Positions 1 to 8,035 of a DNA stretch of 64,000 bases are shown in pieces. Positions within the stretch are counted from its first letter, which is position 1. Each line of letters starts with the position of its first letter. The notes under the pieces were generated by a model. It saw only the letters and a list, made by a program, of their open reading frames with translations, was not told the origin of the DNA and did no database searches. Origin of the DNA: Chloroflexota bacterium (GTDB taxonomy: Bacteria > Chloroflexota > Anaerolineae > Anaerolineales > Anaerolineaceae); contig JAEKNU010000012.1 of the NCBI GenBank assembly GCA_016838895.1, positions 1 to 64,000 on the forward strand, in the 5' to 3' direction. A program made the translations under genes and the position numbers.

Positions 1-8
1 AATTTTAA

Positions 9-255
9 CAGCCTATGATAAAAATTAATAGGCTTCAGTTCTTTTTCGTTTGCCCCGCTTTATTGAGATGATACCAGTGATAAAAGTAGACCATTAACCG
101 CTGGTCTGGTACGATTCACCCAGTTGGGTGAAATCGGAGCACAATGGTCACTGCTAACTGCAGCAACTTTGATGGTTATTGCGCCGCTGTTTATTGCTTT
201 TCTTATTTTCCAACGACGATTTATACAGAGTTTCCTGCATTCCGGTATAAAATAA
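9..255 (+). pseudogene. 3' remnant of a carbohydrate ABC transporter permease (MalG-like), frame-disrupted
   Basis: Positions 67-255 read in one frame as a typical C-terminal end of a sugar ABC permease of the MalG family: a Leu-Thr-Ala-Gly start of the last loop, a hydrophobic last transmembrane helix (LMVIAPLFIAFLIF) and the usual FQRRFIQ basic end with a closing Gly-Ile-Lys. This frame meets a stop at 64-66. The preceding helix-like segment (LQFFFVCPALL) lies in another frame (about 30-66), and that frame has a stop at 6-8. So at least one frameshift separates the pieces. The rest of the gene would lie outside the window. It could also be a sequencing error, but two separate disruptions argue for decay. 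Confidence 0.5.
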
Positions 256-274
256 GCCCAAGTTTTAGGGGAGA

Positions 275-308
275 AAAAGCAGTTCAAATTTGGACTGCTT
301 TTTTTATT
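275..308 (+). terminator. Rho-independent terminator after the permease remnant
   Basis: An AAGCAGTTC / GGACTGCTT stem (one G-T pair, AAATT-type loop) is followed by a run of eight T and more T-rich sequence. It lies 20 nt past the permease stop codon and before the next gene. Confidence 0.75.
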
Positions 309-357
309 TATTGTTCGAATCAAGTATAATGATGCAAATGGTAAAGGAGTATGCGAA

Positions 358-1341
358 ATGAGAAAATTACGTTGGGGTTTGTTGTCTACTGCACATATAA
401 ATAATCAATTAATACCTGCGATTCGTAATTCAAAACATGGTGATCTTGTTGCAGTTGCCAGCCGAGGGGAAGAAAAGGCACGTTCTTATGCTCGTCAATG
501 GCAAATTTCCCATTATTTCTCAAGTTATGATGCATTATTGGCGTCTGACACAGTTGATGTGGTTTACATTGGCCTGCCCAATCATTTGCATGCTGAATGG
601 ATGATTAAAGCCATGCGAGCCGGAAAGCATGTTTTATGTGAGAAACCGTTTGTTTTATCACTGGAAGAGTTTGAAGAAGTCGCAAAGGTCAAGCAAGAAA
701 CGAGCATGAAGATTCTTGAAGGCTTTATGTATCGTTACCATCCACAGACTCAAAAGGTGATTGAATTGATCAGTGAAGGATTGATAGGGGATGTAGCTGC
801 GGTGGAAGGGATTTTCCAATTTAAACTAGATGACCCTGCAAATATTCGCTGGAATCCAAAATATGGCGGTGGATCACTGTGGGATGTTGGATTGTATCCG
901 ATGTCATTTGTTCAGTTAATTATGGGCGAACCTCCAGTGAGTGTCTCTGCAGAAATGCGATTAACCAAAACCGGTGTGGATGATCTCTTCTTCGGACAGA
1001 TGGAATTTAGCGGTTCACGTTTTGCCCAAATCAGATCCGGTTTTTCTATGCCTTATACAACTTCCATGACCATTCTGGGAAGTAAAGGACGTATTATTGT
1101 TGAACGTCCATTTAACAGTATGGAGAACCATCGTAAGATATTGTTTGTGGATGAGCATGGAAAAGAAAAATGGATATCCATCCCTCGATTTGATTTATAT
1201 ACTGGCGAGGTAGATGACCTGAACGCTGCCATCCATGAGGACAGGGAACCTATGCTTTCATTGGATGAAACCAGAAATCATATCCGAACCTTGTTAGCTC
1301 TATCTACTGCTGCAAAAGAAAACCGTATTGTTACGCTTTAA
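358..1341 (+). CDS. Gfo/Idh/MocA family NAD(P)-dependent oxidoreductase
   Basis: A 327-aa protein of usual length for the family. The N-terminal Rossmann part (about 1-120) binds NAD(P). It carries the family's lysine motif CEKPF near residue 97, in the segment AGKHVLCEKPFVLS. The C-terminal half (about 125-327) is the alpha/beta substrate domain, with a GGGSLWDVGLYP stretch holding the usual catalytic Asp/Gly/Tyr region. A GGAG box lies 8-9 nt before the ATG. It probably oxidises or reduces a sugar, inositol or sugar derivative. The adjacent remnant of a sugar permease makes a former sugar-utilisation locus plausible, but the substrate cannot be read from sequence. Confidence 0.88.
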   Translation: MRKLRWGLLSTAHINNQLIPAIRNSKHGDLVAVASRGEEKARSYARQWQISHYFSSYDALLASDTVDVVYIGLPNHLHAEWMIKAMRAGKHVLCEKPFVLSLEEFEEVAKVKQETSMKILEGFMYRYHPQTQKVIELISEGLIGDVAAVEGIFQFKLDDPANIRWNPKYGGGSLWDVGLYPMSFVQLIMGEPPVSVSAEMRLTKTGVDDLFFGQMEFSGSRFAQIRSGFSMPYTTSMTILGSKGRIIVERPFNSMENHRKILFVDEHGKEKWISIPRFDLYTGEVDDLNAAIHEDREPMLSLDETRNHIRTLLALSTAAKENRIVTL

Positions 1342-1368
1342 TGTTTAGAAAATGCTATTGATGAATCA

Positions 1369-1591
1369 ATGCGATTGATACAGCAAGAAAAAGTATCACG
1401 ATACGTTAGTCAAATTGTTGTGCATATAATAAGATTTGATTCGTTCATCTAGCGATCAAGTAGACATGGATGTGGTGATTGAGATGCAAACGGGATATGA
1501 CCCAGTGAGCATTCGCAATATGACCCAAGTTGCTGAGCGCGGCTTGGGTCATATTGGTCTCAAAGTTATTTATGATTGTAAATATGCCTGA
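1369..1591 (+). pseudogene. Decayed MNT-type nucleotidyltransferase (toxin-antitoxin-like) remnant
   Basis: Two overlapping reading frames can be joined into the N-terminal half of a minimal nucleotidyltransferase. Frame A (1369-1452) ends ...VVHIIRFDSFI and matches the beta-strand before the catalytic loop (family pattern LFGSFARG). Frame B (1433-1591) gives SDQVDMDVVIEMQTGYDP, matching the family pattern SDIDLLIEFEPG. A +1 frameshift separates them, and the Gly-Ser catalytic motif is corrupted. These small enzymes (MntA-like) usually pair with a HEPN toxin. No HEPN gene remains next to it. Confidence 0.4.
1520..1552. repeat. Inverted repeat with 10-bp arms
   Basis: ATGACCCAAG and CTTGGGTCAT are perfect inverted copies around a 13-nt spacer. 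There is no T-run, so it is not a convincing terminator. It lies inside the decayed nucleotidyltransferase. The rest of the stretch 1592-1861 holds nothing I can support as a gene. Confidence 0.5.
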
Positions 1592-1861
1592 AATGGCAAA
1601 AGCGCGTTAGTCTTTTTAGAGGTAGGACAAGTTCTGGCATACTTTTGGCGCTGCTACTATAAAATGATTTCTAGAAAATATGATTTCAAATCCCATTTGT
1701 AAAGAAAATCCAATTTACCAATGTGTTCTTCCATGCTAAATTCTGGTTTGCAATCAATGGTAGAATAGTCACAAATCATTGGCTGACGAGATCCTGAACA
1801 CATTAAAAAAATATGATCGTTAGAGGATAATCCCCCACATTTTTGATGCGCTATATGGATC

Positions 1862-2053
1862 CTATTCAGTGAGATGAATTGCTTCTGAGGGACAAGAATC
1901 GGCAGACTCCTGCACCTGCATCGTTTCCTGATCCGTTTCTGGTTCACGGATTACTACGGCAATATCAAGTTCCTCATCCATGCGAAAAATTTCAGGGGCA
2001 ATATCTGCACATAATCCGCAGGTTACACAATCTGATGTAATTACAATCTTCAT
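1862..2053 (-). CDS. Small ferredoxin, single iron-sulfur cluster type
   Basis: A 63-aa acidic protein starting MKIVI. It carries CVTCGLC early (Cys 10, 13 and 16 region) and a late CPSEAI with the fourth cysteine, the pattern of one-cluster ferredoxins of the Fer4_13 kind ([4Fe-4S] or [3Fe-4S]), as in Thermotoga and Desulfovibrio. The ATG at 2053 is chosen because GGAGG lies 5 nt upstream. A GTG at 2065 would overlap that site. It should carry electrons in the cytoplasm; the partner is unknown. It lies downstream of, and co-directional with, a Crp/Fnr regulator, and has its own promoter in between. Confidence 0.85.
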   Translation of the reverse strand: MKIVITSDCVTCGLCADIAPEIFRMDEELDIAVVIREPETDQETMQVQESADSCPSEAIHLTE

Positions 2054-2073
2054 TTTTACCTCCACCCAACTTA

Positions 2074-2096
2074 AAACTATTTTTAGTTTAAGTATA
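2074..2096 (-). promoter_or_regulatory. Ferredoxin promoter with overlapping palindrome
   Basis: On the minus strand there is an extended -10 (TGCTATACT; core at 2091-2096) upstream of the ferredoxin. Just downstream lies a perfect inverted repeat AAACTAAAAATAGTTT (2074-2089) over the likely start site. The palindrome is a good candidate operator for the neighbouring Crp/Fnr regulator. That link is inference. Confidence 0.45.
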
Positions 2097-2131
2097 GCAA
2101 TAACTTAATAAAAGCAGGTAGCGACAGTTAA

Positions 2132-2791
2132 TCATTCTTCAGCGATTAGCTGAAGGCGCTCAAGATCAAGTATCTGGATATTATGCCTCTGAAACGTAAT
2201 AACGCCTTCATTGGTCAGTAAACGTAAATTTCGACTGACAATTTCGCGTACTGTTCCAATTTGATTGGCGATGTCCTCCTGTGTCCATTGGACGCTATCA
2301 TTGTCCTGGGTTTGCGATATAAGGAATTTTGCCAGACGGCTGCGAACATTGGTCAGACTCAGATCATGGGTTAATTGCACCAACCCCTGTATTTTTTCAG
2401 AGATGTTTTTCAAAACGGCCATGGCTAATTCGTTATTGGAGCCAATTGCATTATAGAAATCATTCTGCGCTATGCTGGTGAGCTGGCAATCGGAGATGGT
2501 GATTGCATTGGCATGTGACTGATGTTTTGCCGAAAAAACAAGCGGCAGATTGATGGAATCTCCTGCACCGACGATAAGCAATGTTTGTTCTCTGCCGTTC
2601 GGGCTGATGCGGTACACCCTGATTTGCCCGCTATGAATAAACATGACTGGGGGATTGTCATCATCCTGGAAGAATAAGTGTTGTTGAGCAGGAATGGTTT
2701 GATGCAGACTAAACTTATCCAACAATGCTAATGCATCGATGGATACTTCCCTGAGTAAAGGGAAATCCTGCAAGCTGATTGATCCAGTCAA
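2132..2791 (-). CDS. Crp/Fnr family transcriptional regulator
   Basis: About 219 aa. The N-terminal cyclic-nucleotide-binding-like beta barrel (about 20-135) has the usual HSGQIRVYRISPNGREQTL strand pattern. A long dimer helix follows, then a winged helix-turn-helix (about 165-215) with WTQEDIANQIGTVREIVSRNL as recognition region. The TTG at 2791 is preferred as start, because GGAGG stands 5 nt before it and the GTG at 2803 overlaps that box. There is no N-terminal cysteine cluster as in Fnr, so it is unlikely to sense oxygen through its own Fe-S cluster. The ligand is unknown. The gene precedes a ferredoxin gene, so a redox or anaerobic role is plausible. Confidence 0.85.
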   Translation of the reverse strand: MTGSISLQDFPLLREVSIDALALLDKFSLHQTIPAQQHLFFQDDDNPPVMFIHSGQIRVYRISPNGREQTLLIVGAGDSINLPLVFSAKHQSHANAITISDCQLTSIAQNDFYNAIGSNNELAMAVLKNISEKIQGLVQLTHDLSLTNVRSRLAKFLISQTQDNDSVQWTQEDIANQIGTVREIVSRNLRLLTNEGVITFQRHNIQILDLERLQLIAEE

Positions 2792-2840
2792 TGATACCTC
2801 CACTTTTAGAACTCTTACTATACCCTATACTGGTCGAAAT

Positions 2841-2880
2841 CAAAAGAAAAGGCTATCAGGATTATATTCTGACAGCCTTT
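2841..2880 (-). terminator. Terminator downstream of htrA
   Basis: Arms AAAGGCTGTCAG and CTGATAGCCTTT (one mismatch) are followed on the minus strand by TTTTCTTTTG. It lies 27 nt past the protease stop codon. Confidence 0.75.
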
Positions 2881-2906
2881 GACTAGTATTGCAATAATTA
2901 AATGAG

Positions 2907-4538
2907 TTATTGTGCGCCGATGATCAAGGTAAGCAGCATGGGTTCAGCATCCCGCAGGATGTTCAGGGTTATTTCGTCACCTGCTTGATGATCTGTAATG
3001 ATTTCTTTGACATCTTCGCTTGTTTCGACATTTTTTCCATCAATGGCAGTGATGATATCTCCACCGACCAGAAAGGTTGTGCCATCAATTTCTACTGCTT
3101 TATAACTGCCACGTAAACCAGCTTCTTCAGCTGGACTGCCATCTGTAATTTGGACAACCAACACACCTTTTGTGTTTTTACTTATACCTGCGGCTTCGGC
3201 AAGATCAGCGGTTACATCCATGATTTGAACGCCAATCCATGGCTCACCGGTCAATACCAAATGTTGATCTCGTGAGGCCAGCGTGAGATCAATTTGTTTT
3301 TCTTTGCCGTCACGAATAATTGTCAGGGTTACTGTTTGGCCTACATCCGTATATCTTGCAAGATATGCAACCAGATCTTCGAAATCATTTACCGGTGTAT
3401 CATCAATTGCAATGATAATATCGCCGCCAATATTGATATCCGAATGGTTTATGGTTTCAGTTTTATCGCTGCCGCGTAAGCCAGCCAGATCCGCCGGGCT
3501 GCCTTGGATCACTTCGTTCACCAACGCGCCGCGTTGGGTGTCAGGCAAATCCATGGCATCGGCCACTTCTGTGCGAATTGTGGTACCACTGATACCAATC
3601 CAGGCATGGTCATAACTGCCGTTGGCAATTAATGAAGGCACCACTTTGGAGACGATAATGGATGGAATAACAAAGCCAATACCTGCATTCGCGCCAGAAG
3701 TGGATTCAATTGCGCTGGTCACGCCTATTACCTGACCGCCTAAATTGACCAGCACACCACCGGAATTTCCGGGATTAATGGGTGCATCTGTTTGAATAAC
3801 ATCCGGGATGGAGTAGGCGGCGCCATTGATTCGTTGTGATGTGAGAGGTAATGAACGCCCCAAAGCGCTGACAACTCCTACAGTCATGGTGTTTTGTAAT
3901 CCATACGGATTGCCGATTGCAATGGCGATGTCACCGGTTTTCACCTGCGTCGAGTCTGTCAATGTGACTGATTTGAGATAGTTTTTGTCAACCTTAACCT
4001 GAATCACAGCCAGGTCACTGGCAGGGTCAGCACCAATAATTTTTGCCTCTGTTCTTAAGCCATCAGAAAATTCCACGATGATGTTATCTGCGCCTTGAAC
4101 GACATGGTTGTTGGTGATGATCATACCATCGCTATTCCATACAAAACCGGAACCGCTGCTTTGCTGAAATTGAGGTTGATCTTGTTCGCTATCCGGGGTG
4201 CTGAAGGGGAATCCAGGAATTTGCAAATCGGTAATCTGAACTTCCGAGGTTACCTGTATATGCACCACGGAAGGCGATATGCGATCAAAAATTTCATTAT
4301 AGGCATCCTGTAACGCCTGCGGATCACCCAATGTGATAATTTGCGGAGATTGAATTGTTTGCGTCTCAATCACGGCATTTGTTGATTCCGTTGTAGTTTC
4401 GCTAATTTCCTGAGCAGTGATACTGTTTTCTGCGTTGTTAATCACGTTTTGTACGATTGCAGGAATACTGAAACTGCAAGAGGAAAACAGCAGAGATAGA
4501 ATAACCACAATAATAATGGGAAGTGTTGTTTTTTTCAT
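2907..4538 (-). CDS. htrA: HtrA/DegP-like serine protease, lipoprotein with two PDZ domains
   Basis: A 543-aa envelope protease for misfolded proteins. It begins with a lipoprotein signal (hydrophobic 6-20, lipobox LFSSC, Cys21), followed by a low-complexity linker rich in Thr/Glu. The trypsin-like domain (about 75-305) has the complete catalytic triad: His145 in TNNHVV, Asp175 in ASDLAVIQV and Ser259 in PGNSGG. PDZ1 spans about 310-415 and PDZ2 about 432-535. Two PDZ domains make it DegP/DegQ-like rather than DegS-like. GGAGG lies 8 nt before the ATG. It is a single-gene unit with its own promoter and terminator. Confidence 0.93.
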   Translation of the reverse strand: MKKTTLPIIIVVILSLLFSSCSFSIPAIVQNVINNAENSITAQEISETTTESTNAVIETQTIQSPQIITLGDPQALQDAYNEIFDRISPSVVHIQVTSEVQITDLQIPGFPFSTPDSEQDQPQFQQSSGSGFVWNSDGMIITNNHVVQGADNIIVEFSDGLRTEAKIIGADPASDLAVIQVKVDKNYLKSVTLTDSTQVKTGDIAIAIGNPYGLQNTMTVGVVSALGRSLPLTSQRINGAAYSIPDVIQTDAPINPGNSGGVLVNLGGQVIGVTSAIESTSGANAGIGFVIPSIIVSKVVPSLIANGSYDHAWIGISGTTIRTEVADAMDLPDTQRGALVNEVIQGSPADLAGLRGSDKTETINHSDINIGGDIIIAIDDTPVNDFEDLVAYLARYTDVGQTVTLTIIRDGKEKQIDLTLASRDQHLVLTGEPWIGVQIMDVTADLAEAAGISKNTKGVLVVQITDGSPAEEAGLRGSYKAVEIDGTTFLVGGDIITAIDGKNVETSEDVKEIITDHQAGDEITLNILRDAEPMLLTLIIGAQ

Positions 4539-4607
4539 ACTTTTCCTCCAAAATAGAATTCATCAAGATCTATTATGATTTTGAGATTGATTAATTGTTC
4601 CACTAAA

Positions 4608-4636
4608 GTATTAATTTCATATATGAAAATTGTCAA
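4608..4636 (-). promoter_or_regulatory. htrA promoter with operator-like palindrome in the spacer
   Basis: Minus strand: TTGACA (4631-4636), 17-bp spacer, TAATAC (4608-4613). The spacer is almost filled by a perfect 14-bp palindrome TTTCATATATGAAA (4615-4628). A protein bound there would block RNA polymerase. This suggests a dedicated repressor; I cannot name it. Confidence 0.55.
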
Positions 4637-4752
4637 AATTTCTAAACATCTGAAATATTGTCTACTTAATATGTTGTGCAAATTGTACAAACAATTTTCC
4701 CCCCGTGATTTATCCCAATAATTTTCACATTTCTATGAAAATATTATTGATT

Positions 4753-5181
4753 TTATTTCTGCTTACAGGTGCTGCAAAGCCCATGAAAAGTAACATCTTG
4801 CCAATCGATTTGAAAATCCAGTTGATTTTCCAGCTCACCGGAAAATGATTTAATATTTTGTAAATGAATGCCGCTGATTTTTCCACAGGATTTACAAACC
4901 AGATGCAAATGCGGAGAATGATCATGAACCAGAACAAATTTTGCCTGGCGATCACCGGTATCAATTTCTGAGACCAGATTGAATTCCTGCAGTAACTCAA
5001 GTGTGCGATACACAGTAGAGATATCTACACTTTTACTTATATCCTGAACATGCGAGAAGATATCTTCAACAGTTGAAGGCTCTTCCAATTTGTGCATGAT
5101 GGCTAATACCATTTCACGCTGTGGCGTAATTCGATAACCGCGCTTTTTCATTTCCTCAAAAAATAATTTTTCACAGGACAT
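4753..5181 (-). CDS. Fur-family metal/peroxide-responsive regulator (Fur/PerR/Zur)
   Basis: A 142-aa protein of standard length. It has an N-terminal winged helix (about 1-85; RITPQREMVLAIMH and STVYRTLELL, both family signatures). The C-terminal dimerisation domain has the metal-binding stretch HDHSPHLHLVC, then CKSCGK and a final CSTC pair that would hold a structural zinc. An intact HxHxxxxHxH region supports metal sensing. Fur, PerR and Zur cannot be told apart reliably here. A weak GTGAG lies before the ATG. It stands alone between htrA and aspS, transcribed in the same direction. Confidence 0.88.
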   Translation of the reverse strand: MSCEKLFFEEMKKRGYRITPQREMVLAIMHKLEEPSTVEDIFSHVQDISKSVDISTVYRTLELLQEFNLVSEIDTGDRQAKFVLVHDHSPHLHLVCKSCGKISGIHLQNIKSFSGELENQLDFQIDWQDVTFHGLCSTCKQK

Positions 5182-5250
5182 AGTAAACTCACTGTATTAG
5201 GGGATAAGTATTGTTTAATTGTATCAGATTCATAGGTTTTCTGATTTCTT

Positions 5251-5284
5251 ATTAAAAGAAAACAGTCCGGGATCCCGGACTGTT
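5251..5284 (-). terminator. Terminator of aspS, perfect palindrome
   Basis: The 24-nt palindrome centred on GGATCC (arms AACAGTCCGGGA) is followed on the minus strand by TTTTCTTTTAAT, 17 nt past the aspS stop codon. Confidence 0.85.
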
Positions 5285-5301
5285 CTTGTGTGTTAGTGTA
5301 T

Positions 5302-7086
5302 TTATTCTTTTTTCTTTTCTTCTTCAATGGTTTGAATATGTAGTTCAAGCAATTGTTCGGGTGTCACCGGGCTTGGTGCATCGCCCATCACATCGCGGGC
5401 GGATTGATTCTTGGGGAAGGCGATCACGTCGCGAATGTTGGCTTCGTCACAGAAGAGCATACACAGGCGGTCAATGCCGGGGGCAATGCCACCATGCGGT
5501 GGGGTGCCATATTCAAAAGCTTCCAGCATGTGCCCAAAGCGTTCCTGTGAAACTTCCGGATCAAGGCCGATCAGCTTGAATACTTTTTCCTGAATATCGC
5601 GTTTATGAATTCTGATCGAGCCGCCAGCAACTTCGTTGTTATTCAATACCAGGTCATACTGTTGGCCACGGACTTTCTCTGGTTCAGTTTCCAGCATATG
5701 CAGGTCTTCTTCCATGGGCATAGTGAAGAGGTGGTGGCTGGGGTCCCAGCGTTTTTCGTTCTCATTCCACATCACGTAAGGGAAGTCGATCACCCAGCAG
5801 AATGCCAGAATACTGTCATCCCGCAGGTTGAGGGTGTCAGCGATTTCAACCCGCAGACGACCCAGTACTTCGTATGTTATTGCCGGTTTATCGGCTACAA
5901 ATAGCAGTAGGTCACCTTTTTGGGCATCCATTCTTTTTAATAATTCCTGAAGTTTTTCAGGTTTCATGTGTTTAGCAAAGGAGGAACGTTGTTCGCCTTC
6001 ATCGGTAAGTGCCAGGTAAGCCAGGCCTTTGGCTTTATGGCTAATCGCAAAGGCGTTCAATTCATCGATTTGCTTACGGCTGTAATTTCCAAGCCCTTTG
6101 GCGTTGATGCCACGCACATGTAAGCCATTTTCTACCGCAGTATCAAATACTTTGAAACCACTGTCGGTGGCGATATCGAGAATGTTGACCAGTTCCAGAT
6201 CAAAGCGAATATCAGGATTGTCTTTACCAAAGCGATCCAGAGATTCCTGATAGCTTAAACGCGGCCAGGGGGTTTGCAGCAGTTTTTTGTTGGGTAAATG
6301 CTGCTGCACAAATTTGGTAAACATCTCTTCGACCAGTGACATAATATCTTCACGATTAATGAAAGACATTTCCATATCTAACTGGGTGAATTCCGGCTGC
6401 CGGTCACCGCGTTGATCTTCATCGCGGAAACATCGTGCAATCTGGAAGTATCGCTCGATACCACCAACCATCAACATTTGTTTCAATTGCTGTGGTGATT
6501 GGGGCAGGGCATAGAATTGACCAGGATATACACGGGAGGGCACCAGATAATCACGGGCACCTTCCGGTGTTGTTTTGAATAAAATAGGCGTTTCAATTTC
6601 AAGAAAATCCTTTTCATCCAAAAATCGGCGGATAAAACTGATAAAACGATGGCGGATGGTCAGGTTATTCAACATACGTTCTTTGCGTAAATCAAGGTAA
6701 CGATATTTTAAGCGGATATTTTCATCCACGGTTTCTTCATTATTAATTACAAATGGTAAAGCTTTCGAAGCATTCAATACCTCTAAATTGGTTGCAGATA
6801 CTTCGATCATACCCGTTGACATATTGGGATTCTCGGCACCAGCGGGGCGTTCACGCACGACGCCATTGATTTGAATTACCCATTCGGAACGAATTTGTTC
6901 AGCAGTTTTGAATTGATTATTCAATTGGTCAGGATCTAATACAACTTGAACAATTCCAAAACGATCACGTAGATCAACAAAAAGAACGCCGCCATGATCG
7001 CGATGGCGATGTACCCATCCGGCTAAGGTTACTTCCTGTCCGATATGAGTGGTACCTAATTCCCCACAGGTATGGGTTTTATACAT
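5302..7086 (-). CDS. aspS: Aspartyl-tRNA synthetase, probably non-discriminating type
   Basis: A 594-aa class II synthetase attaching Asp to tRNA in the cytoplasm. It has the N-terminal OB-fold anticodon domain (about 1-105), class II motif 2 in FRDEDQRGDRQPEFTQLD, the bacterial GAD insertion (about 300-415) and motif 3 in GIAPGIDRL. The ATG at 7086 has GGAGG 5 nt upstream; the TTG at 7098 overlaps that box. Counting from this ATG, residue 31 is His (RDHGG) and residue 83 is Gly. These two residues were linked to tRNA-Asn acceptance in the Pseudomonas aeruginosa enzyme. So it may also form Asp-tRNA-Asn for GatCAB (inference). Confidence 0.95.
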   Translation of the reverse strand: MYKTHTCGELGTTHIGQEVTLAGWVHRHRDHGGVLFVDLRDRFGIVQVVLDPDQLNNQFKTAEQIRSEWVIQINGVVRERPAGAENPNMSTGMIEVSATNLEVLNASKALPFVINNEETVDENIRLKYRYLDLRKERMLNNLTIRHRFISFIRRFLDEKDFLEIETPILFKTTPEGARDYLVPSRVYPGQFYALPQSPQQLKQMLMVGGIERYFQIARCFRDEDQRGDRQPEFTQLDMEMSFINREDIMSLVEEMFTKFVQQHLPNKKLLQTPWPRLSYQESLDRFGKDNPDIRFDLELVNILDIATDSGFKVFDTAVENGLHVRGINAKGLGNYSRKQIDELNAFAISHKAKGLAYLALTDEGEQRSSFAKHMKPEKLQELLKRMDAQKGDLLLFVADKPAITYEVLGRLRVEIADTLNLRDDSILAFCWVIDFPYVMWNENEKRWDPSHHLFTMPMEEDLHMLETEPEKVRGQQYDLVLNNNEVAGGSIRIHKRDIQEKVFKLIGLDPEVSQERFGHMLEAFEYGTPPHGGIAPGIDRLCMLFCDEANIRDVIAFPKNQSARDVMGDAPSPVTPEQLLELHIQTIEEEKKKE

Positions 7087-7116
7087 ATGAACCTCCAAGG
7101 GCGGTGTTAAGCAGTA

Positions 7117-7145
7117 ATTATACCTTTATTGAGAGGATGATGTAA
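7117..7145 (-). promoter_or_regulatory. aspS promoter
   Basis: Minus strand TTACAT (7140-7145), 17-bp spacer, perfect TATAAT (7117-7122), giving a short leader of about 25 nt before aspS. Confidence 0.6.
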
Positions 7146-7156
7146 TGGTAATGCCT

Positions 7157-7195
7157 TAAAAAGTTGCCGCAGGTGCTCGGATGAACACCTGCGGC
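7157..7195 (-). terminator. Terminator of the small-protein pair
   Basis: GCCGCAGGTG and CACCTGCGGC form a perfect 10-bp stem. On the minus strand it is followed by AACTTTTTAA. It lies about 40 nt past the stop of the second small gene. Confidence 0.75.
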
Positions 7196-7232
7196 GGGCG
7201 TGCAGGATGCAATTATTGCGGAGTATTATAAA

Positions 7233-7574
7233 TCAGGCGTTGGTTGTGGCCTGAGGATTTTGTTCAATAATTTGTTGTTTCAAATGTTCAATTTCTTGCT
7301 CAGTTGCATTAATTTTATCGACGATATCCTTGCGAAATTCGAAACCGTAATCCATGAATTTCTTCACGGCATCCCGGCGTGATTTTGCAATATCAGCGTT
7401 GACGATTTTATCCAATAATGCAATCGTTTCTTCATCAAAGTTCATGATGACGATATGGTTGATGCTTTTCAGGTATTCTAACCCTTGTTTGCCTGCATCA
7501 ATACTGAGTTGGAAAATTTCTTCTACAAATTCTCCGGCGCGTTGTGCGAAATCTGATTTGTTCTCTTGTTCCAT
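7233..7574 (-). CDS. Small ribbon-helix-helix-like protein with coiled-coil tail (paralogue 2)
   Basis: A 113-aa charged protein without signal peptide. The central part (about 40-80: HIVIMNFDEETIALLDKI... followed by SRRDAVKKFMDYG) resembles a ribbon-helix-helix strand plus two helices. The C-terminal part (about 85-108) is heptad-like and probably coiled coil. It aligns by eye with the gene upstream (MVRINDDALAYLDML... SRSESAAYLINEG), so the two arose by duplication. They are 25 nt apart and in one operon. I know no function. An autoregulated DNA-binding pair or a structural (phasin-like) role are both open. Confidence 0.7.
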   Translation of the reverse strand: MEQENKSDFAQRAGEFVEEIFQLSIDAGKQGLEYLKSINHIVIMNFDEETIALLDKIVNADIAKSRRDAVKKFMDYGFEFRKDIVDKINATEQEIEHLKQQIIEQNPQATTNA

Positions 7575-7599
7575 TATTCTCTCCTACCTGTTCTTTTCC

Positions 7600-8007
7600 T
7601 CAGGCTTCCTGATCATTTTTAACAACTTCACGAAGTTGTGCTTTTAGGGTTTCAATTTTTTCAGTGACTTCTTTAATTCTATTAAATAGTGCTTGATTGG
7701 CGTTAATGCCTTCATTGATAAGATATGCCGCGCTCTCTGATCTGCTTTTGGTCATATCTGCTTCGGTAAGCATATCCAGATAGGCTAATGCATCATCATT
7801 GATTCTTACCATTACTACATTGCTGCGACCCTGAAGGGCGTCACCAACAGCCATACCGATATTTTCAACCTGCTTCCAGGCTTCTTTCAGGTTATCCTTT
7901 TTTGGACCTGTTTGCGGATTTGCGCCATCTTCATTTTCAGCTTTTTGGGCTGTATTTTTTGTATCTGGCTCTTCATTTTCTGTACCAGTATTTTTTTCTT
8001 GATCCAT
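7600..8007 (-). CDS. Small ribbon-helix-helix-like protein with acidic N-terminus (paralogue 1)
   Basis: A 135-aa protein. Residues 1-40 are acidic and disordered-looking (many Glu, Asp, Asn, Lys). Residues about 60-100 hold the ribbon-helix-helix-like segment NVVMVRINDDALAYLDML and KSRSESAAYLINEGI. The end (about 103-130) is a predicted coiled coil. It is first gene of the pair with the 113-aa paralogue. GGAGG lies 5 nt upstream of the ATG. Its promoter is full of small inverted repeats, which would fit autoregulation by a dimeric strand-inserting DNA binder. Function is not recognised. Confidence 0.7.
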   Translation of the reverse strand: MDQEKNTGTENEEPDTKNTAQKAENEDGANPQTGPKKDNLKEAWKQVENIGMAVGDALQGRSNVVMVRINDDALAYLDMLTEADMTKSRSESAAYLINEGINANQALFNRIKEVTEKIETLKAQLREVVKNDQEA

Positions 8008-8035
8008 GCTACCTCCAGATCATTTATAATTACGT

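Noticed and set aside
1657-1860. Minus-strand frame after the ferredoxin with several cysteines (MCSGSRQPMICDYS...)
   Set aside because: Readable as protein, but it has no start codon with a ribosome site at a sensible place and I recognise no family; left unannotated.
5286-5904. Plus-strand frames opposite aspS
   Set aside because: Shadows of a strongly conserved gene; no ribosome sites or recognisable domains.
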